Of a DNA stretch of 64,000 nucleotides, positions 34,571 to 43,435 are shown piece by piece; the first letter of the stretch is position 1, and every line of letters starts with the position of its first letter. Made by a program: the position numbers and the translations under genes. This stretch comes from Benzoatithermus flavus (GTDB lineage: Bacteria > Pseudomonadota > Alphaproteobacteria > Geminicoccales > Geminicoccaceae), in assembly GCF_037908215.1 (NCBI RefSeq), contig NZ_JBBLZC010000001.1:460510-524509 (forward strand), written 5' to 3'. A model generated the notes under the pieces. That model saw nothing but the letters and a program-made list of their open reading frames with translations. It was not told the origin of the DNA and ran no database searches.

Positions 34571-37314
34571 GCGACCTCGCCGAGATCGGGCAGGACATCG
34601 TCCGCGGGCGCGGCCGGCAGCTCGCAGGCGAAGGCCTCCTGCCCGTCCGCGCTCGTCACCGTGACAGGGGTCGGAAGCGGTCCCTTGACCTGGGTGAACC
34701 CGTCGCGCGCGACCCAGGCCGTGACCCGGCCGTCGGCACTGCGCAGGCGCAGTCCCACGGGCAGCGGCGTGCCGTCCGCGGCGCGCAGCACGACCGTGGC
34801 CTGCGGGCTGCGTGCGACCGGAAAGCCGATCGTCATCCCGCTGCGCTCATAGGGTACGGCCTCCACCTCGGCGGTGTCGATCTCGGCGTCGAGCGGCAGG
34901 TCGTGTACGTCGAGCCGGACCCGGTTGGCCTCGTAAGGGCGCAGGTCCGGCAGGAGCAGTCGGCCGCGCGCATCGGTACGGCCGGTCTCGCGGTTGTCGA
35001 GATAGACCCGCACGTCGGGGAAGCCCGGCAGGGAGACGAGGCCGAACGCCCGACCGATGCGCCGCGAGGGCAGCAGTTCGCCGTCGATCAGCGCCATGCT
35101 GCCGTTGACGCCGGCGCGCAGCGCGTTGCTGCCGTCGAAGCGCACGAGATCGAGTTCGGCGGCTCCCAGCTGCGACTGATAGCTGAAGCGGGCATCGATG
35201 GCGCTGCGATCGGTGCCGGTCTCGGCCGCGAGGCGGTAGTCGAGGCCGAGGTCGCTAGCCCCGCGGGTCTGCCGGAACTGGCTGCGGGCGCGGTACGCCT
35301 CGCCCTGCTTCACGAGCTCGGCGGAAGCCGAGCGGTGCTGTCCGAGCGGCAGAGTGTAGACCGCGGTGAGCGCCAGCTCGGGACCGGGCTCGACGAGCTG
35401 GGCCGCGCGCAAGGTAAGGGCCCCCGGCCCGAGCGGCAGGCTCCAGGTCGCGGCGAGCGAGGTCGCATCGCCGCCGTCTCTGCCGTCGCGGTGCAGGAGC
35501 AGCAGGCCGAGACTGCCCGCCGCACCGAGATCGAGCCCGAGATTGAGCTGGTCGGTGCGGGCGGCTTCCTCGTCGGCGCCGGCCTGCCGGAAGCCGCTGC
35601 TGGTCCAGCGGGTACGGGCGCCGACGTTGAACCGCCTGCCGTCGTACTCGTAGCCGAGTTCGCCCAGAACGCCGCTGCCGTCGCCGCCGGTGGAGGTGCC
35701 GATCCCGCCGCTCACGACGCCGAAGCGCCCGAGGAGCCACGAGCCGCCGAAGGCCAGGCTCTGCTGGTCGAGCTGCAGCTCGGCATGGGCCTCGCCGGTG
35801 AGCCGGTCGGTGAAGCCGTAGCGATGGGTCGCCATCGCGATGGCATCGCCATAGTCGAAGCTTGCCCGGCCGTAGTCGTGGCGGAGCGCGCCGACCTCGT
35901 AGGAGAAGTCGTGCAGGCCCGCCTTCAGAAGGCGGGAGCTCACGTAGTAGGGCTGGGTGACGACCTGCTCGCGGCCGAGCAGGTCGGTCACCCGGAGCTG
36001 CACCTCGCCTGCACCCGTGACGACGGGCAGGCTCTCGATCGTGAACGGCCCCGGCGGAACGGAGCGGATCTGTCGCTGCAGGTTGTCGATCAGCACGTCG
36101 ACCACCGAATCCTGGCGCGCGAGGCCGCCGATCGCCGGCAGCGGAAAGGTGACGAAGCTCGGATCGACGCCGAAGTTGGTCGCGTATTGCAGGCCGCCGA
36201 AACGGACCGGCGGCGCCAGGGCGCCGCCGGCCGCGACGGCATCGCCCAGCCGGAACGAGGTGCGGGATCCGGGCCGGTCGCGGGTGAAGGTGGTATCGAG
36301 GCGGATCACCTCCGGGTGCTTCGTCACGTCATCGAGGCGAAAGCTCGAGAGCAGCGTGCCGGGCGGACCGAAGGCGCCGAGCTCCACGAGCCCGCTGGCA
36401 CCGTCCAGGACCTTCTCGCCGGCCTGGTAGAGGAGGTCGTAGTCGAGCCAGCCGCCGATCCCGGCGACCGGCTCGGGCCGGGGGACCGGCTCGCCTGCGA
36501 GGACCGAAGGCAGGAACTGGTCGGCCGGAACCTCGAGCACGAGATGGAGCGCCTGGCGGTCGAAGGTGAAGCGGGCGCCGGGGATGGCGTCCAGCGGATA
36601 ATAGGGCTCGCCCTCGAAGGTGATGATCCTGACGGGGTCGGTCCTGATCCGCCAGGCCTCGAGCAGGGCGAGCTGCGCGGCGAGCGGTCCGCCGCCGGGC
36701 GGCTCGACGAACAGCCCGCCCTGGCTCGCGCGCCGGCCGTTGAGCTCGACGGTGAGCGGCCATTCGCGCCAGGCGGCCTGCTCCTGCAGCGGCGGCTCGA
36801 CCGGGTCCCGTCGCAGCACCCTTGGCGTCGGCACGGCCTGCTTTGCCGACGCCGGCCCGACGCTCGGCGGGGCCGGCGTCGGGGAGGCGGGTCGCGCGTT
36901 CCCCGCACTGCCGGCAGGGGCGGGAGCGGCCGGGGGCGATGCGGCTGGTGCGGCTGCAGCCGCCGGCATCTCGACGGCAGGCGCGGGCGGCGCCACAGGG
37001 GCGAGGAATGGTTCGACCGGGATCGGTGGTTCCGCCGCCGGGGCCGGACCGGCTGCCGGCTCGGGCGCCGCCGGAGCGGGGATCGGAAGCTCGAGGGCCT
37101 CGCGCACCGGCTGCTGCCGAACCCGACGCACGAGTTGACGCAGGAGCATCTCGGCAGGTGCCCGCAAGGCCTTCGGCTCCGGATCGGCGCCGGCCGCGGA
37201 CGTGTCCGGCCGCTCGCCGCTCGCGACCCGATGACCGGACCACGCGGCGGCGAGGACGGCCAGGGCCAGGAGGCTAGCTCTGCGACAGGGCGAGGGAAGC
37301 CTTGAGCGGGCCAA
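34561..37314 (-). CDS. Outer-membrane fimbrial usher (archaic/Csu type)
   Basis: About 917 residues. The usher core (about 190-917) shows PLTVELNGRRASQGGLFVEP, YYPLDAIPGARFTFDRQALHL (N-domain), a 24-strand beta-barrel region (RLDTTFTRDRPGSRTSFRLGD, YGFTDRLTGEAHAELQ) and C-terminal beta domains (GFPDVRVYLDNRETGRTDARG, YERSGMTIGFPVARSP, GYTQ-like DGFTQVKG). Before it lies about 130 residues of Pro/Ala-rich low-complexity sequence (PAPAAPEPAAGPAPAAEPP), which is unusual in this family. The start is uncertain: TTG 37314, which overlaps the chaperone end by 41 bp and gives a signal peptide (LLALAVLAAAWSG), is my best choice. No ATG or well-placed GTG is available near it. Confidence 0.85.
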   Translation of the reverse strand: MARSRLPSPCRRASLLALAVLAAAWSGHRVASGERPDTSAAGADPEPKALRAPAEMLLRQLVRRVRQQPVREALELPIPAPAAPEPAAGPAPAAEPPIPVEPFLAPVAPPAPAVEMPAAAAAPAASPPAAPAPAGSAGNARPASPTPAPPSVGPASAKQAVPTPRVLRRDPVEPPLQEQAAWREWPLTVELNGRRASQGGLFVEPPGGGPLAAQLALLEAWRIRTDPVRIITFEGEPYYPLDAIPGARFTFDRQALHLVLEVPADQFLPSVLAGEPVPRPEPVAGIGGWLDYDLLYQAGEKVLDGASGLVELGAFGPPGTLLSSFRLDDVTKHPEVIRLDTTFTRDRPGSRTSFRLGDAVAAGGALAPPVRFGGLQYATNFGVDPSFVTFPLPAIGGLARQDSVVDVLIDNLQRQIRSVPPGPFTIESLPVVTGAGEVQLRVTDLLGREQVVTQPYYVSSRLLKAGLHDFSYEVGALRHDYGRASFDYGDAIAMATHRYGFTDRLTGEAHAELQLDQQSLAFGGSWLLGRFGVVSGGIGTSTGGDGSGVLGELGYEYDGRRFNVGARTRWTSSGFRQAGADEEAARTDQLNLGLDLGAAGSLGLLLLHRDGRDGGDATSLAATWSLPLGPGALTLRAAQLVEPGPELALTAVYTLPLGQHRSASAELVKQGEAYRARSQFRQTRGASDLGLDYRLAAETGTDRSAIDARFSYQSQLGAAELDLVRFDGSNALRAGVNGSMALIDGELLPSRRIGRAFGLVSLPGFPDVRVYLDNRETGRTDARGRLLLPDLRPYEANRVRLDVHDLPLDAEIDTAEVEAVPYERSGMTIGFPVARSPQATVVLRAADGTPLPVGLRLRSADGRVTAWVARDGFTQVKGPLPTPVTVTSADGQEAFACELPAAPADDVLPDLGEVACR

Positions 37315-37990
37315 GGTTCGTCTCTGCCTCGAGCTGGAGCGTCGGCTGGACGCGCGCCGTCGCGCCGAGAGGCCAGGTCTGCTCCTGGCCGGGAAGGACG
37401 TAGGCCGCACCATCGATGACCTGCGCGGGCTCGGCCCGGCCGGGAGCCCGCAGAACGATCCGGTGCACCTGCAGGTGGGCCGTGCCCCGGTTGGCCAGCG
37501 TCAGCACCTGCCCGCCGTCCCGGCCGGGCCGAGCCGACCAGACCGGGCCGGGGGTGGCGCCGGCCGGGGTCACGAACACGGGCAGGCTCAGGCGGAGCGC
37601 GAAACGCACGCCGATGCCGGGCGTCCGGTCGGAGCCGGGCACCTCGCTGATCAGGAGCCGGTAAGCGCGCTCGACGTCGGGCTGCATCGGCCGTCGCAGG
37701 GCCACGCGGACGACCTGCCTGGCGTTGGGCTCGAGCGCCACGATCGGGGGGACCGCGATCAGATCGTGGGTCGGCTCGAGATCCTCCGTCGCGGGTGTGC
37801 GCCGCCAGGCGAAGGTCTGCATCTGGACGGTCACGGGCGCGGACGCATTGTTCTCGAGCGTCAGGGTCACCATGCGGTCGCCGGGGCCGAACTCGAGCCG
37901 GGTCGGCGCCACGCCCAGGGAGGCGGCGCCGGCCTCGCCGGCGGGCAGGGTCAGAAGGGTCGCCAGCACGGCCTGGACCACCGGACGCAT
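37274..37990 (-). CDS. Periplasmic pilus assembly chaperone (Csu/PapD-like)
   Basis: 238 residues. Signal peptide (VVQAVLATLLTLPAGEAGA), then ASLGVAPTRLEFGPGDRMVTLTLENN, two Ig-like domains and LQVHRIVLRAPG. Lys/Arg residues equivalent to the pilin C-terminus clamp appear in LEPNARQVVRVALRR. It caps pilin subunits by donor-strand complementation and hands them to the usher. Start ATG 37990 lies 14 bp after the first pilin stop. The stop lies inside the first codons of the usher. Confidence 0.92.
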   Translation of the reverse strand: MRPVVQAVLATLLTLPAGEAGAASLGVAPTRLEFGPGDRMVTLTLENNASAPVTVQMQTFAWRRTPATEDLEPTHDLIAVPPIVALEPNARQVVRVALRRPMQPDVERAYRLLISEVPGSDRTPGIGVRFALRLSLPVFVTPAGATPGPVWSARPGRDGGQVLTLANRGTAHLQVHRIVLRAPGRAEPAQVIDGAAYVLPGQEQTWPLGATARVQPTLQLEAETNLGPLKASLALSQS

Positions 37991-38004
37991 CGCGATGCCA
38001 CCGC

Positions 38005-38490
38005 TCAGAAGGTCAGGGTGATGTTGACGATGTCGGTGTAGACACCGTCCGGAACGGTTTGGCCCTTGAAGATGCGGCCATAGACCGGGATCGAGCCGCT
38101 CTGCGTGCCGATGAGTTGCTGGCCTTGGCTGTCGGTGCCCGTACCCCAGATCGAATTCCTGATCTGGTTGCGATAGATCTGGTAATTGAGCCGGTTGGCG
38201 CCCGAGCGCATCTGACGGGCATTGATGTTGGCGCTGCCGCCGCCGTCGAGCGCGAAGGTCAGCATGCCGCTGCAGTTCGTATAGTTGATGGCGCCGATCG
38301 CATCGAGATCGGTCTGCTGGCCCGACGTGTACGTTCCGAAATCCAGGGTGCCGCCGCTCAGCGCGCAGCCGCTCTGCACCGTGGCAGTAACGGTAAGCTG
38401 GTCGGTGTCGGTGCCGGCGAGCGCCAGACGCGGGGCGGCCAGGATCGCCGCAATGGCCAGCAGATCCAGGACGGTCACGCGACGCAGCAT
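38005..38490 (-). CDS. Spore coat U-domain major pilin (archaic chaperone-usher)
   Basis: 161 residues. Start ATG 38490 with GGAGG 5 nt upstream; the tempting GTG 38496 sits inside that ribosome site. A signal peptide (LLAIAAILAAPRLALAG) precedes the SCPU domain: QLTVTATVQSGCALSGGTLDFGTYTSGQQTDLDA, YTNCSGMLTFALDGGGSANINARQM and a C-terminal TDIVNITLTF. It is the first gene of the pilus run and is followed by the chaperone, so it is the likely shaft subunit. Confidence 0.93.
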   Translation of the reverse strand: MLRRVTVLDLLAIAAILAAPRLALAGTDTDQLTVTATVQSGCALSGGTLDFGTYTSGQQTDLDAIGAINYTNCSGMLTFALDGGGSANINARQMRSGANRLNYQIYRNQIRNSIWGTGTDSQGQQLIGTQSGSIPVYGRIFKGQTVPDGVYTDIVNITLTF

Positions 38491-38525
38491 CTCCACCTCC
38501 CCAACCGGGCTGCGTCTGGCGCCCG

Positions 38526-38552
38526 GATAATTCTATCATAGAGAAAATTATC
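38526..38552. promoter_or_regulatory. AT-rich inverted repeat in the pilus promoter region
   Basis: GATAATT (38526-38532) and AATTATC (38546-38552) form inverted arms separated by 13 bp, inside the 68-bp gap between the hybrid kinase stop and the first pilin start. GC falls sharply here. It is a good candidate operator and may also hold the -10 region; no -35/-10 pair was fixed. Confidence 0.45.
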
Positions 38553-38558
38553 GCGACC

Positions 38559-40292
38559 TCAATCTATCGGCAAGCGATTTTTGTTTTTGATCGCCTTTTG
38601 GTTGGAAAGTCGCGCGATCTGGCGGTCGATCTCGCTCAGCAGAGCGGCAGCCGAGATCGGCTTCGTGACATAACCGTCCATGCCCGCGGCGAAGCAGGCG
38701 CTGTCGTCGCCGCGCATGACGTTGGCGGTGATCGCGACGATCGGCGTGGCAGCGAGGCGCTCGTCGGGCAGAGCGCGGATACGGGCAGTGGCTTCGAGCC
38801 CGTTCATCACCGGCATCTGCACGTCCATGAGCACGATGTCGTAAGCTTCGGCCTCGAGCTTTCGCAGCGCCTGGAGCCCATCGGGCACGGTGTCGACCGT
38901 GTGGCCGGCACGTTTCAGGATGATCGAGGCGAGCCGGCAGTTGACCGGGTTGTCGTCCGCCAGGAGCACCTTGAGCCCGGAAGGACGGCGCTCCGAGAGG
39001 CTGTGCACCGTGATCGGGCCCTGTCCCGGCTCGAGAGGGCCTGCCCGCAGGGTCTGCAGGCAGGCGAGCAGGGTCGCTGCTTCGACCGGCTTCGAGAGAT
39101 AGGCGGAGAAGCCGGCCGCCTGCGCCGCGGCGGCATCGCCGCGCATGCCGGAGGATGCCAGCAGGACGAGGCGGGCGTGCCGCAGGCGAGGATCGGCCCG
39201 GATCGCCGCGGCCACCTCCTCGGCCGTCGGATCGGCGATGCTGCGGTCGATCACCACGAGGTCGAACGGGGCGTTGCGGTCGGCTGCCTCGCCGAGGAGA
39301 GCCAAGGCCTGCCGGCCGCTGCGGGCAGTCCGGACGGTGAGGCCCCAGCCGGTCGCGAGCTCGGCCGTGATCTCCCGGGTGCGCGCGTGCGGATCGGCCA
39401 CCAGGAGCGCGCAGCCGGCGAGGCCGGCCGTGACCGGCAGCGGTCCGGCGGCTGCCGCCACGGCCGTCGGCAGTGGCACCGCGACATGAAAAGTGGTGCC
39501 CTGCCCTACCCGGCTCGCGACGGTGATCGCGCCGCCCATGGCCTGAATCAGGCGATGCGCGATCATGAGTCCGAGCCCGCTTCCGCCGTAGAGGCGAGGC
39601 GTGTCGGGACCGGCTTGCGTGAACGAGGAGAACAGGTGCTCGAGCGCCTCGGGCGGAATACCGATGCCCGTGTCCTCGACCTCGATCGCGAGCCCGCCCG
39701 GCGAGCCGTCCATGGTGGTTCCCGGTCCAACCCGCAGCCGGACCCCGCCCTCTTCGGTGAATTTGATGGCGTTGCCGATCAGGTTGAGCAGCACCTGGCG
39801 CAGCCGGGCCGGGTCGGCACGGACGACGGCGGGCGTACCGGGTAGGACCTCGCAGCGAAAGCCGATCTGCCGGGCACGGGCGCGCGGCTCGACCTGCAGC
39901 CGCAGCCGCTCCAGGAACGCGGCCAGTTCGACCTCGACCGGCGCCAGCTCCAGCCGACCCGCATCGATGCGGCCGAGGTCGAGAATGTCGTTGACGATGG
40001 TGAGCAGCGTCTCGACCGATTCGAGCGCCGTGTCGACATAGCTCCGCTGCTCGTCGTCGAGCGGGGTGTCGCGCAGCAGCCGAATCATGCCCACGACCCC
40101 GTTCATGGGCTCGCGGATCTCATGGCTCATCATGGCGAGGAAAGCGGCGCGCGCCCGACTCGCCTCCTCCGCCGCCTCGCAGCGACGACGCCAGACGGCA
40201 ACCGCCGCCGGACCGGAATCGGCCTCGTCCGCGGCCATGTCGGTCGGGCCCGACGAAACCGGACGGGAAGAGCCGTCGTCGAGATCGGACAT
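38559..40292 (-). CDS. Cytosolic hybrid histidine kinase with two receiver domains
   Basis: 577 residues. Start ATG 40292 with GGAG 4 nt upstream; the in-frame upstream sequence is unlike protein. There is no transmembrane segment and no PAS or GAF domain. HisKA has MMSHEIREPMNG with phospho-acceptor His57, then HATPase_c (NLIGNAIKFTEEGG, DTGIGIPPEALEHLFSSF, YGGSGLGLMIAHRLIQAMGG). Two receiver domains follow: the first with Asp349 in VVIDRSIAD and YLSKPVEA, the second with LLADDNPVNC, Asp490 in LMDVQMPVMNG and VTKPIS. It resembles BarA/TorS-type hybrids without an Hpt domain, so an Hpt partner must lie elsewhere. It is the gene immediately upstream of the pilus operon. Confidence 0.93.
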   Translation of the reverse strand: MSDLDDGSSRPVSSGPTDMAADEADSGPAAVAVWRRRCEAAEEASRARAAFLAMMSHEIREPMNGVVGMIRLLRDTPLDDEQRSYVDTALESVETLLTIVNDILDLGRIDAGRLELAPVEVELAAFLERLRLQVEPRARARQIGFRCEVLPGTPAVVRADPARLRQVLLNLIGNAIKFTEEGGVRLRVGPGTTMDGSPGGLAIEVEDTGIGIPPEALEHLFSSFTQAGPDTPRLYGGSGLGLMIAHRLIQAMGGAITVASRVGQGTTFHVAVPLPTAVAAAAGPLPVTAGLAGCALLVADPHARTREITAELATGWGLTVRTARSGRQALALLGEAADRNAPFDLVVIDRSIADPTAEEVAAAIRADPRLRHARLVLLASSGMRGDAAAAQAAGFSAYLSKPVEAATLLACLQTLRAGPLEPGQGPITVHSLSERRPSGLKVLLADDNPVNCRLASIILKRAGHTVDTVPDGLQALRKLEAEAYDIVLMDVQMPVMNGLEATARIRALPDERLAATPIVAITANVMRGDDSACFAAGMDGYVTKPISAAALLSEIDRQIARLSNQKAIKNKNRLPID

Positions 40293-40513
40293 AGCGCTCC
40301 ATCCTGCTCGGCAGCTTCGGCAGGACAGACGAGACGGGACCAGAGCCGGGTTTAAGCGGAACCGAAGGGAGGAATCAATTTTTACCTTGAACGAGAGAAA
40401 AAGTATGCTACCTGGGATAGTAATAGCTCGCGCACGAACATGCCGTACCCACCCAACCGGTGGCGGACAGGCACGCAGGGAGGAACATGCATGGCACGAG
40501 CGGCCCGAAGCGC

Positions 40514-40873
40514 TCAAAGGTCGGGCGAGCGCTCCTGGATCAGGATCAGGTCCAGCCCGGGCTGGTAGAACAGCTTCAGCCCGTTGTCGAACGCGACATA
40601 GCGAAAGCCGGACACGTCCTCGCCCGCCGCGGTGACGTGGCGGCCAGCCTCGCCTTCGGCGACGACGACGGCATCGGTGCTCACGGCGAGTGAGCGTAGG
40701 CCGGAGTCGTTGAACAGCACGACCTCGCCGTTGGCGTCGCGCACCAGATCGGACAGGGAGAGGACGATCGAAGACAAGCTCTCCTCGGGCTCGGCCGAGG
40801 AAGCACCCGTCGTCGGGCGAGGTTGGTTGCCATGATAGGTGTGCTGTGCCCGCATTCTCGTCGAGGCCATCAT
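40514..40873 (-). CDS. Hypothetical 119-residue protein
   Basis: Not recognised. Start ATG 40873 (GGACGG upstream) or ATG 40870. The first 35 residues are polar, then come LSSIVLSLSDLVRDANGEVVLFNDSGLRSLAV and GEAGRHVTAAGEDVSGFRYVAFDNGLKLFYQPGLDLILI, which look like a compact beta-rich domain. There is no signal peptide or Cys. It is separated from the kinase gene by 221 bp of AT-richer DNA and is probably independent of it. Confidence 0.6.
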   Translation of the reverse strand: MMASTRMRAQHTYHGNQPRPTTGASSAEPEESLSSIVLSLSDLVRDANGEVVLFNDSGLRSLAVSTDAVVVAEGEAGRHVTAAGEDVSGFRYVAFDNGLKLFYQPGLDLILIQERSPDL

Positions 40874-40975
40874 TTTACCGTCCGCCGTCGGTACAGGCCG
40901 GTCTCCCGACCCCAAACGCACCTTAGACCACACATCTTCGCGGCGTAAGCGAACAACCGCCTCGCCGGTATCCTT

Positions 40976-40989
40976 GTTACCGAGGTAAC
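40976..40989. promoter_or_regulatory. Perfect dyad GTTACC-GA-GGTAAC
   Basis: Six-base arms with a 2-bp centre in the 196-bp gap between the 119-residue gene and the M81 gene. For the 119-residue gene (start at 40873, minus) it lies about 103-116 bp upstream, a reasonable place for an operator. Confidence 0.35.
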
Positions 40990-41069
40990 GTTAAGAAGCC
41001 GTAAAGACAAGCGGTCGGATCGACCCTGTCGGATCGCGCCGGTCCAAACCACGCGTTAACCATACCGGG

Positions 41070-42557
41070 CTATGAAAGGGCCGGCCGCAGGCGAAGCCCC
41101 GGCGGCAAATGGCGGAAGGGCAGGCTCGCCGGATCGGCGACATTCGCACCCGGCGCTTCCACCACCAACACCTCGTCGGCGAGCGGTTCGAAGTCCGCCC
41201 GGAAGTGCACCGAACTCTTGAGGGCGAGGATGCGCTTCGCCGCCGGATCGACGCCGAGATGATGCAGGATCGCCCGATCGGCAGCCTGCAGCCGGCGCGA
41301 CGAGACGGCGATCTCCACGCCCGGCGCCGCGAGCGGACGCAGGAGCGCCATCGGACCGAGATCCATGCGGTTGCCGCCGTACATCGGCCCGGTGGCGGTG
41401 AACCGGCCGTTGCCGAGACGCCCCACCGCGAAGTCGCCGCGAACGGGCCGAACCCCTGCCGGTCCGTGCCGCCCGCCGAGCGCGAGCCCGCGCAGGATCC
41501 TGCCCTCGCCCGCGGCATGCGCGGCCCTCGCCGCCTCCTCGTCGCATAAGAGCGCCAGGACCGCCCCTTCGGCACGGGCCGCGATCAGGGCCTCGAGGAG
41601 GCCGGTCGTATCGGAGCTGCCGCCGCCGCCCGGATTGTCCTGCGTGTCGGCGAGGATCACCGGTCGGCTGCCGGCATGGGCCTGCGCATGGCGCACCGCC
41701 TCGTCCGGCCGCCACAGCCGGCCCATGAAGCGCGGCTCGGCTTCCCGAAAAGCCGTTGCGAGGCGCGCCGCGACCGCTTCGGCCGTTGCGGGATCGTCGG
41801 CATAAACCAGGACGGACGGTCCGGCCACGGGCGTATCGGCTGCGGGGAAGCCCATGCAGATCGAGGCCGAGAGCACACCGTCGCACGCGACCTCGTCCAG
41901 CAGCACATAGAGCGTGCGCGCGGGCTCGATGGTCGTGCACTGCCAGGGCAGCGGGATCAGGAAGTCAAGCTTCCGGTGCGCCTTCGCGAGCGGCCGGCCG
42001 GCGACGAGCCGCTCGAGCAACGGCAGACACTTGGCGCCGGTGGCGGCGAGATCGATATGCGGGTAAGTGCGGTAGGCGACGAGCGCATCGCTCAAACCGA
42101 CCATCGCCTCGGAGACGTTGGCGTGGAGATCGAGGGCCGCCACGATCGGCAGGTCGGGGGCGATCCGTCGCAGCCGCCGGAGCAGCTCGCCCTCGCCGTC
42201 CGGCAGATGCTCGGTGACCATCGCCCCGTGCAGGTCGAGGAAGAGCGCATCGATCGGCCCTGCCGCCGCGAGATCCTCGAGCATCATGGCGGCGAGGCGC
42301 TCGAACGCGTCGCGCGTCACCGGTCCGGACGGACAGGCATTGGCCCACACCAGCGGCACCAGCGCGTGGCCGGCGGCGCGGGCGGCATCGATGAAGCCGG
42401 TGATCGCGAGATTGGCGCCGGCGGTGTTCGCGAGCATCGCCGCTCCGCGCGAGAGCGGCGGCCAGCCGTCCGCCTCCTCGAACCGCTCCATGGTCGCGGG
42501 CTGCGGGGCGAAGCTGTTGGTCTCGTGATGCAGGCCACCGATGGCGATGCGCGCCAT
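41070..42557 (-). CDS. M81 family metallopeptidase (MlrC-like)
   Basis: 495 residues. MlrC family, named for the enzyme that finishes microcystin degradation; most relatives act on other small peptides or amides. Landmarks: ARIAIGGLHHETNSFAP, FLDLHGAMVTEH and AALDLHANVSEAMV (zinc-site Asp/His), ADTQDNPGGGGSSDTTGLLEAL (conserved Asp-Asn-Pro loop) and HFRADFEPLADEVLVVEAPG. Start ATG 42557. It lies 32 bp after the spermidine synthase stop and on the same strand, probably in the same transcript. Confidence 0.93.
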   Translation of the reverse strand: MARIAIGGLHHETNSFAPQPATMERFEEADGWPPLSRGAAMLANTAGANLAITGFIDAARAAGHALVPLVWANACPSGPVTRDAFERLAAMMLEDLAAAGPIDALFLDLHGAMVTEHLPDGEGELLRRLRRIAPDLPIVAALDLHANVSEAMVGLSDALVAYRTYPHIDLAATGAKCLPLLERLVAGRPLAKAHRKLDFLIPLPWQCTTIEPARTLYVLLDEVACDGVLSASICMGFPAADTPVAGPSVLVYADDPATAEAVAARLATAFREAEPRFMGRLWRPDEAVRHAQAHAGSRPVILADTQDNPGGGGSSDTTGLLEALIAARAEGAVLALLCDEEAARAAHAAGEGRILRGLALGGRHGPAGVRPVRGDFAVGRLGNGRFTATGPMYGGNRMDLGPMALLRPLAAPGVEIAVSSRRLQAADRAILHHLGVDPAAKRILALKSSVHFRADFEPLADEVLVVEAPGANVADPASLPFRHLPPGLRLRPALS

Positions 42558-42589
42558 GGAAGCGTTCTCCAAGAGGCGTGAGGATCGGG

Positions 42590-43435
42590 CTAGTGACCGA
42601 CGCGCTCGATCATCCAGGCCGGATGGGCGAAGGCGGCGACGTGGACCTCGGGCGTGTAGTAGCGTAAGCCCTTGGGCACACCGCGCTCGCGGATGGCATC
42701 GGCGCCGACCTTGCGCTTCGCGGGATCGTCGGTCGCGAAGCCGAGCGCCATGCCGCCGCCGATATAGGTCGGCACCACCGGCAGGTAGTAGTCGACGAGC
42801 GCGAAGCCGGCCGCGCGCTGGGCGGCCTGCGTATCGACCAGCTCCTGCGGCTTGATCGAGGGATTGCCGCACTGGGTCGCGAGGATGCCACCGGGATTGA
42901 GGAGCCGGCGCACGTTGCGGTAGAACTCCTCGGTGAACAGCACCGCACCAGGGCCGATCGGGTCGGTGGAATCGACCACGATCACGTCGAAGCGCTCCGG
43001 GCTCTCCGCCGCGAACCTGGCGCCATCGGCGATGATCACCCGTGCCTTGGGATGATCGAAGGCGCCGTCGCTGATCGTGGGCAGCCACTTGCGGCAGAGA
43101 TCGATGACGCTGCGGTCGATCTCGACCTGGGTCACACGCTCCACGCCCTCGTGCTTCAGCGCCTCGCGCAGGCAGCCGCCGTCGCCGCCGCCGATGATCA
43201 GGACCTGCCTGGGCGCCCCATGCGCCAGCATCGGCACGTGGACGATCATCTCGTGGTAGCAGAACTCGTCGCCGGTCGTGGTCTGGACGACACCGTCGAG
43301 GGTGAGCACCCGGCCCCAGGCATAGCTCTCGAAGATCATCAGATCCTGAAGCTCGGTCTGGTCGCGGTAGAGGATCTCCTTGATCCGGATGCCCTGACGC
43401 CAGTTCTCGTGCAGCGTTTCCTCGAACCACTCCAT
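42590..43435 (-). CDS. speE: Spermidine synthase (polyamine aminopropyltransferase)
   Basis: 281 residues. Transfers aminopropyl from decarboxylated S-adenosylmethionine to putrescine. GGGDGG at residues 82-87 binds the cofactor, QVEIDRSVIDL binds its ribose, and VVDSTDPIGPG holds the catalytic Asp. The N-terminal part LLDQTELQDLM-like (YRDQTELQDLMIFESYAWGRVLTLDG) and FCYHEMIVHVP are typical. Divergent from the aminotransferase across 153 bp. Confidence 0.95.
   Translation of the reverse strand: MEWFEETLHENWRQGIRIKEILYRDQTELQDLMIFESYAWGRVLTLDGVVQTTTGDEFCYHEMIVHVPMLAHGAPRQVLIIGGGDGGCLREALKHEGVERVTQVEIDRSVIDLCRKWLPTISDGAFDHPKARVIIADGARFAAESPERFDVIVVDSTDPIGPGAVLFTEEFYRNVRRLLNPGGILATQCGNPSIKPQELVDTQAAQRAAGFALVDYYLPVVPTYIGGGMALGFATDDPAKRKVGADAIRERGVPKGLRYYTPEVHVAAFAHPAWMIERVGH

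Noticed and set aside
34903..37305. 800-residue plus-strand open frame over the usher
   Set aside because: Repeats of Arg/Ala/Gly with no motif; the minus strand encodes a clear usher.
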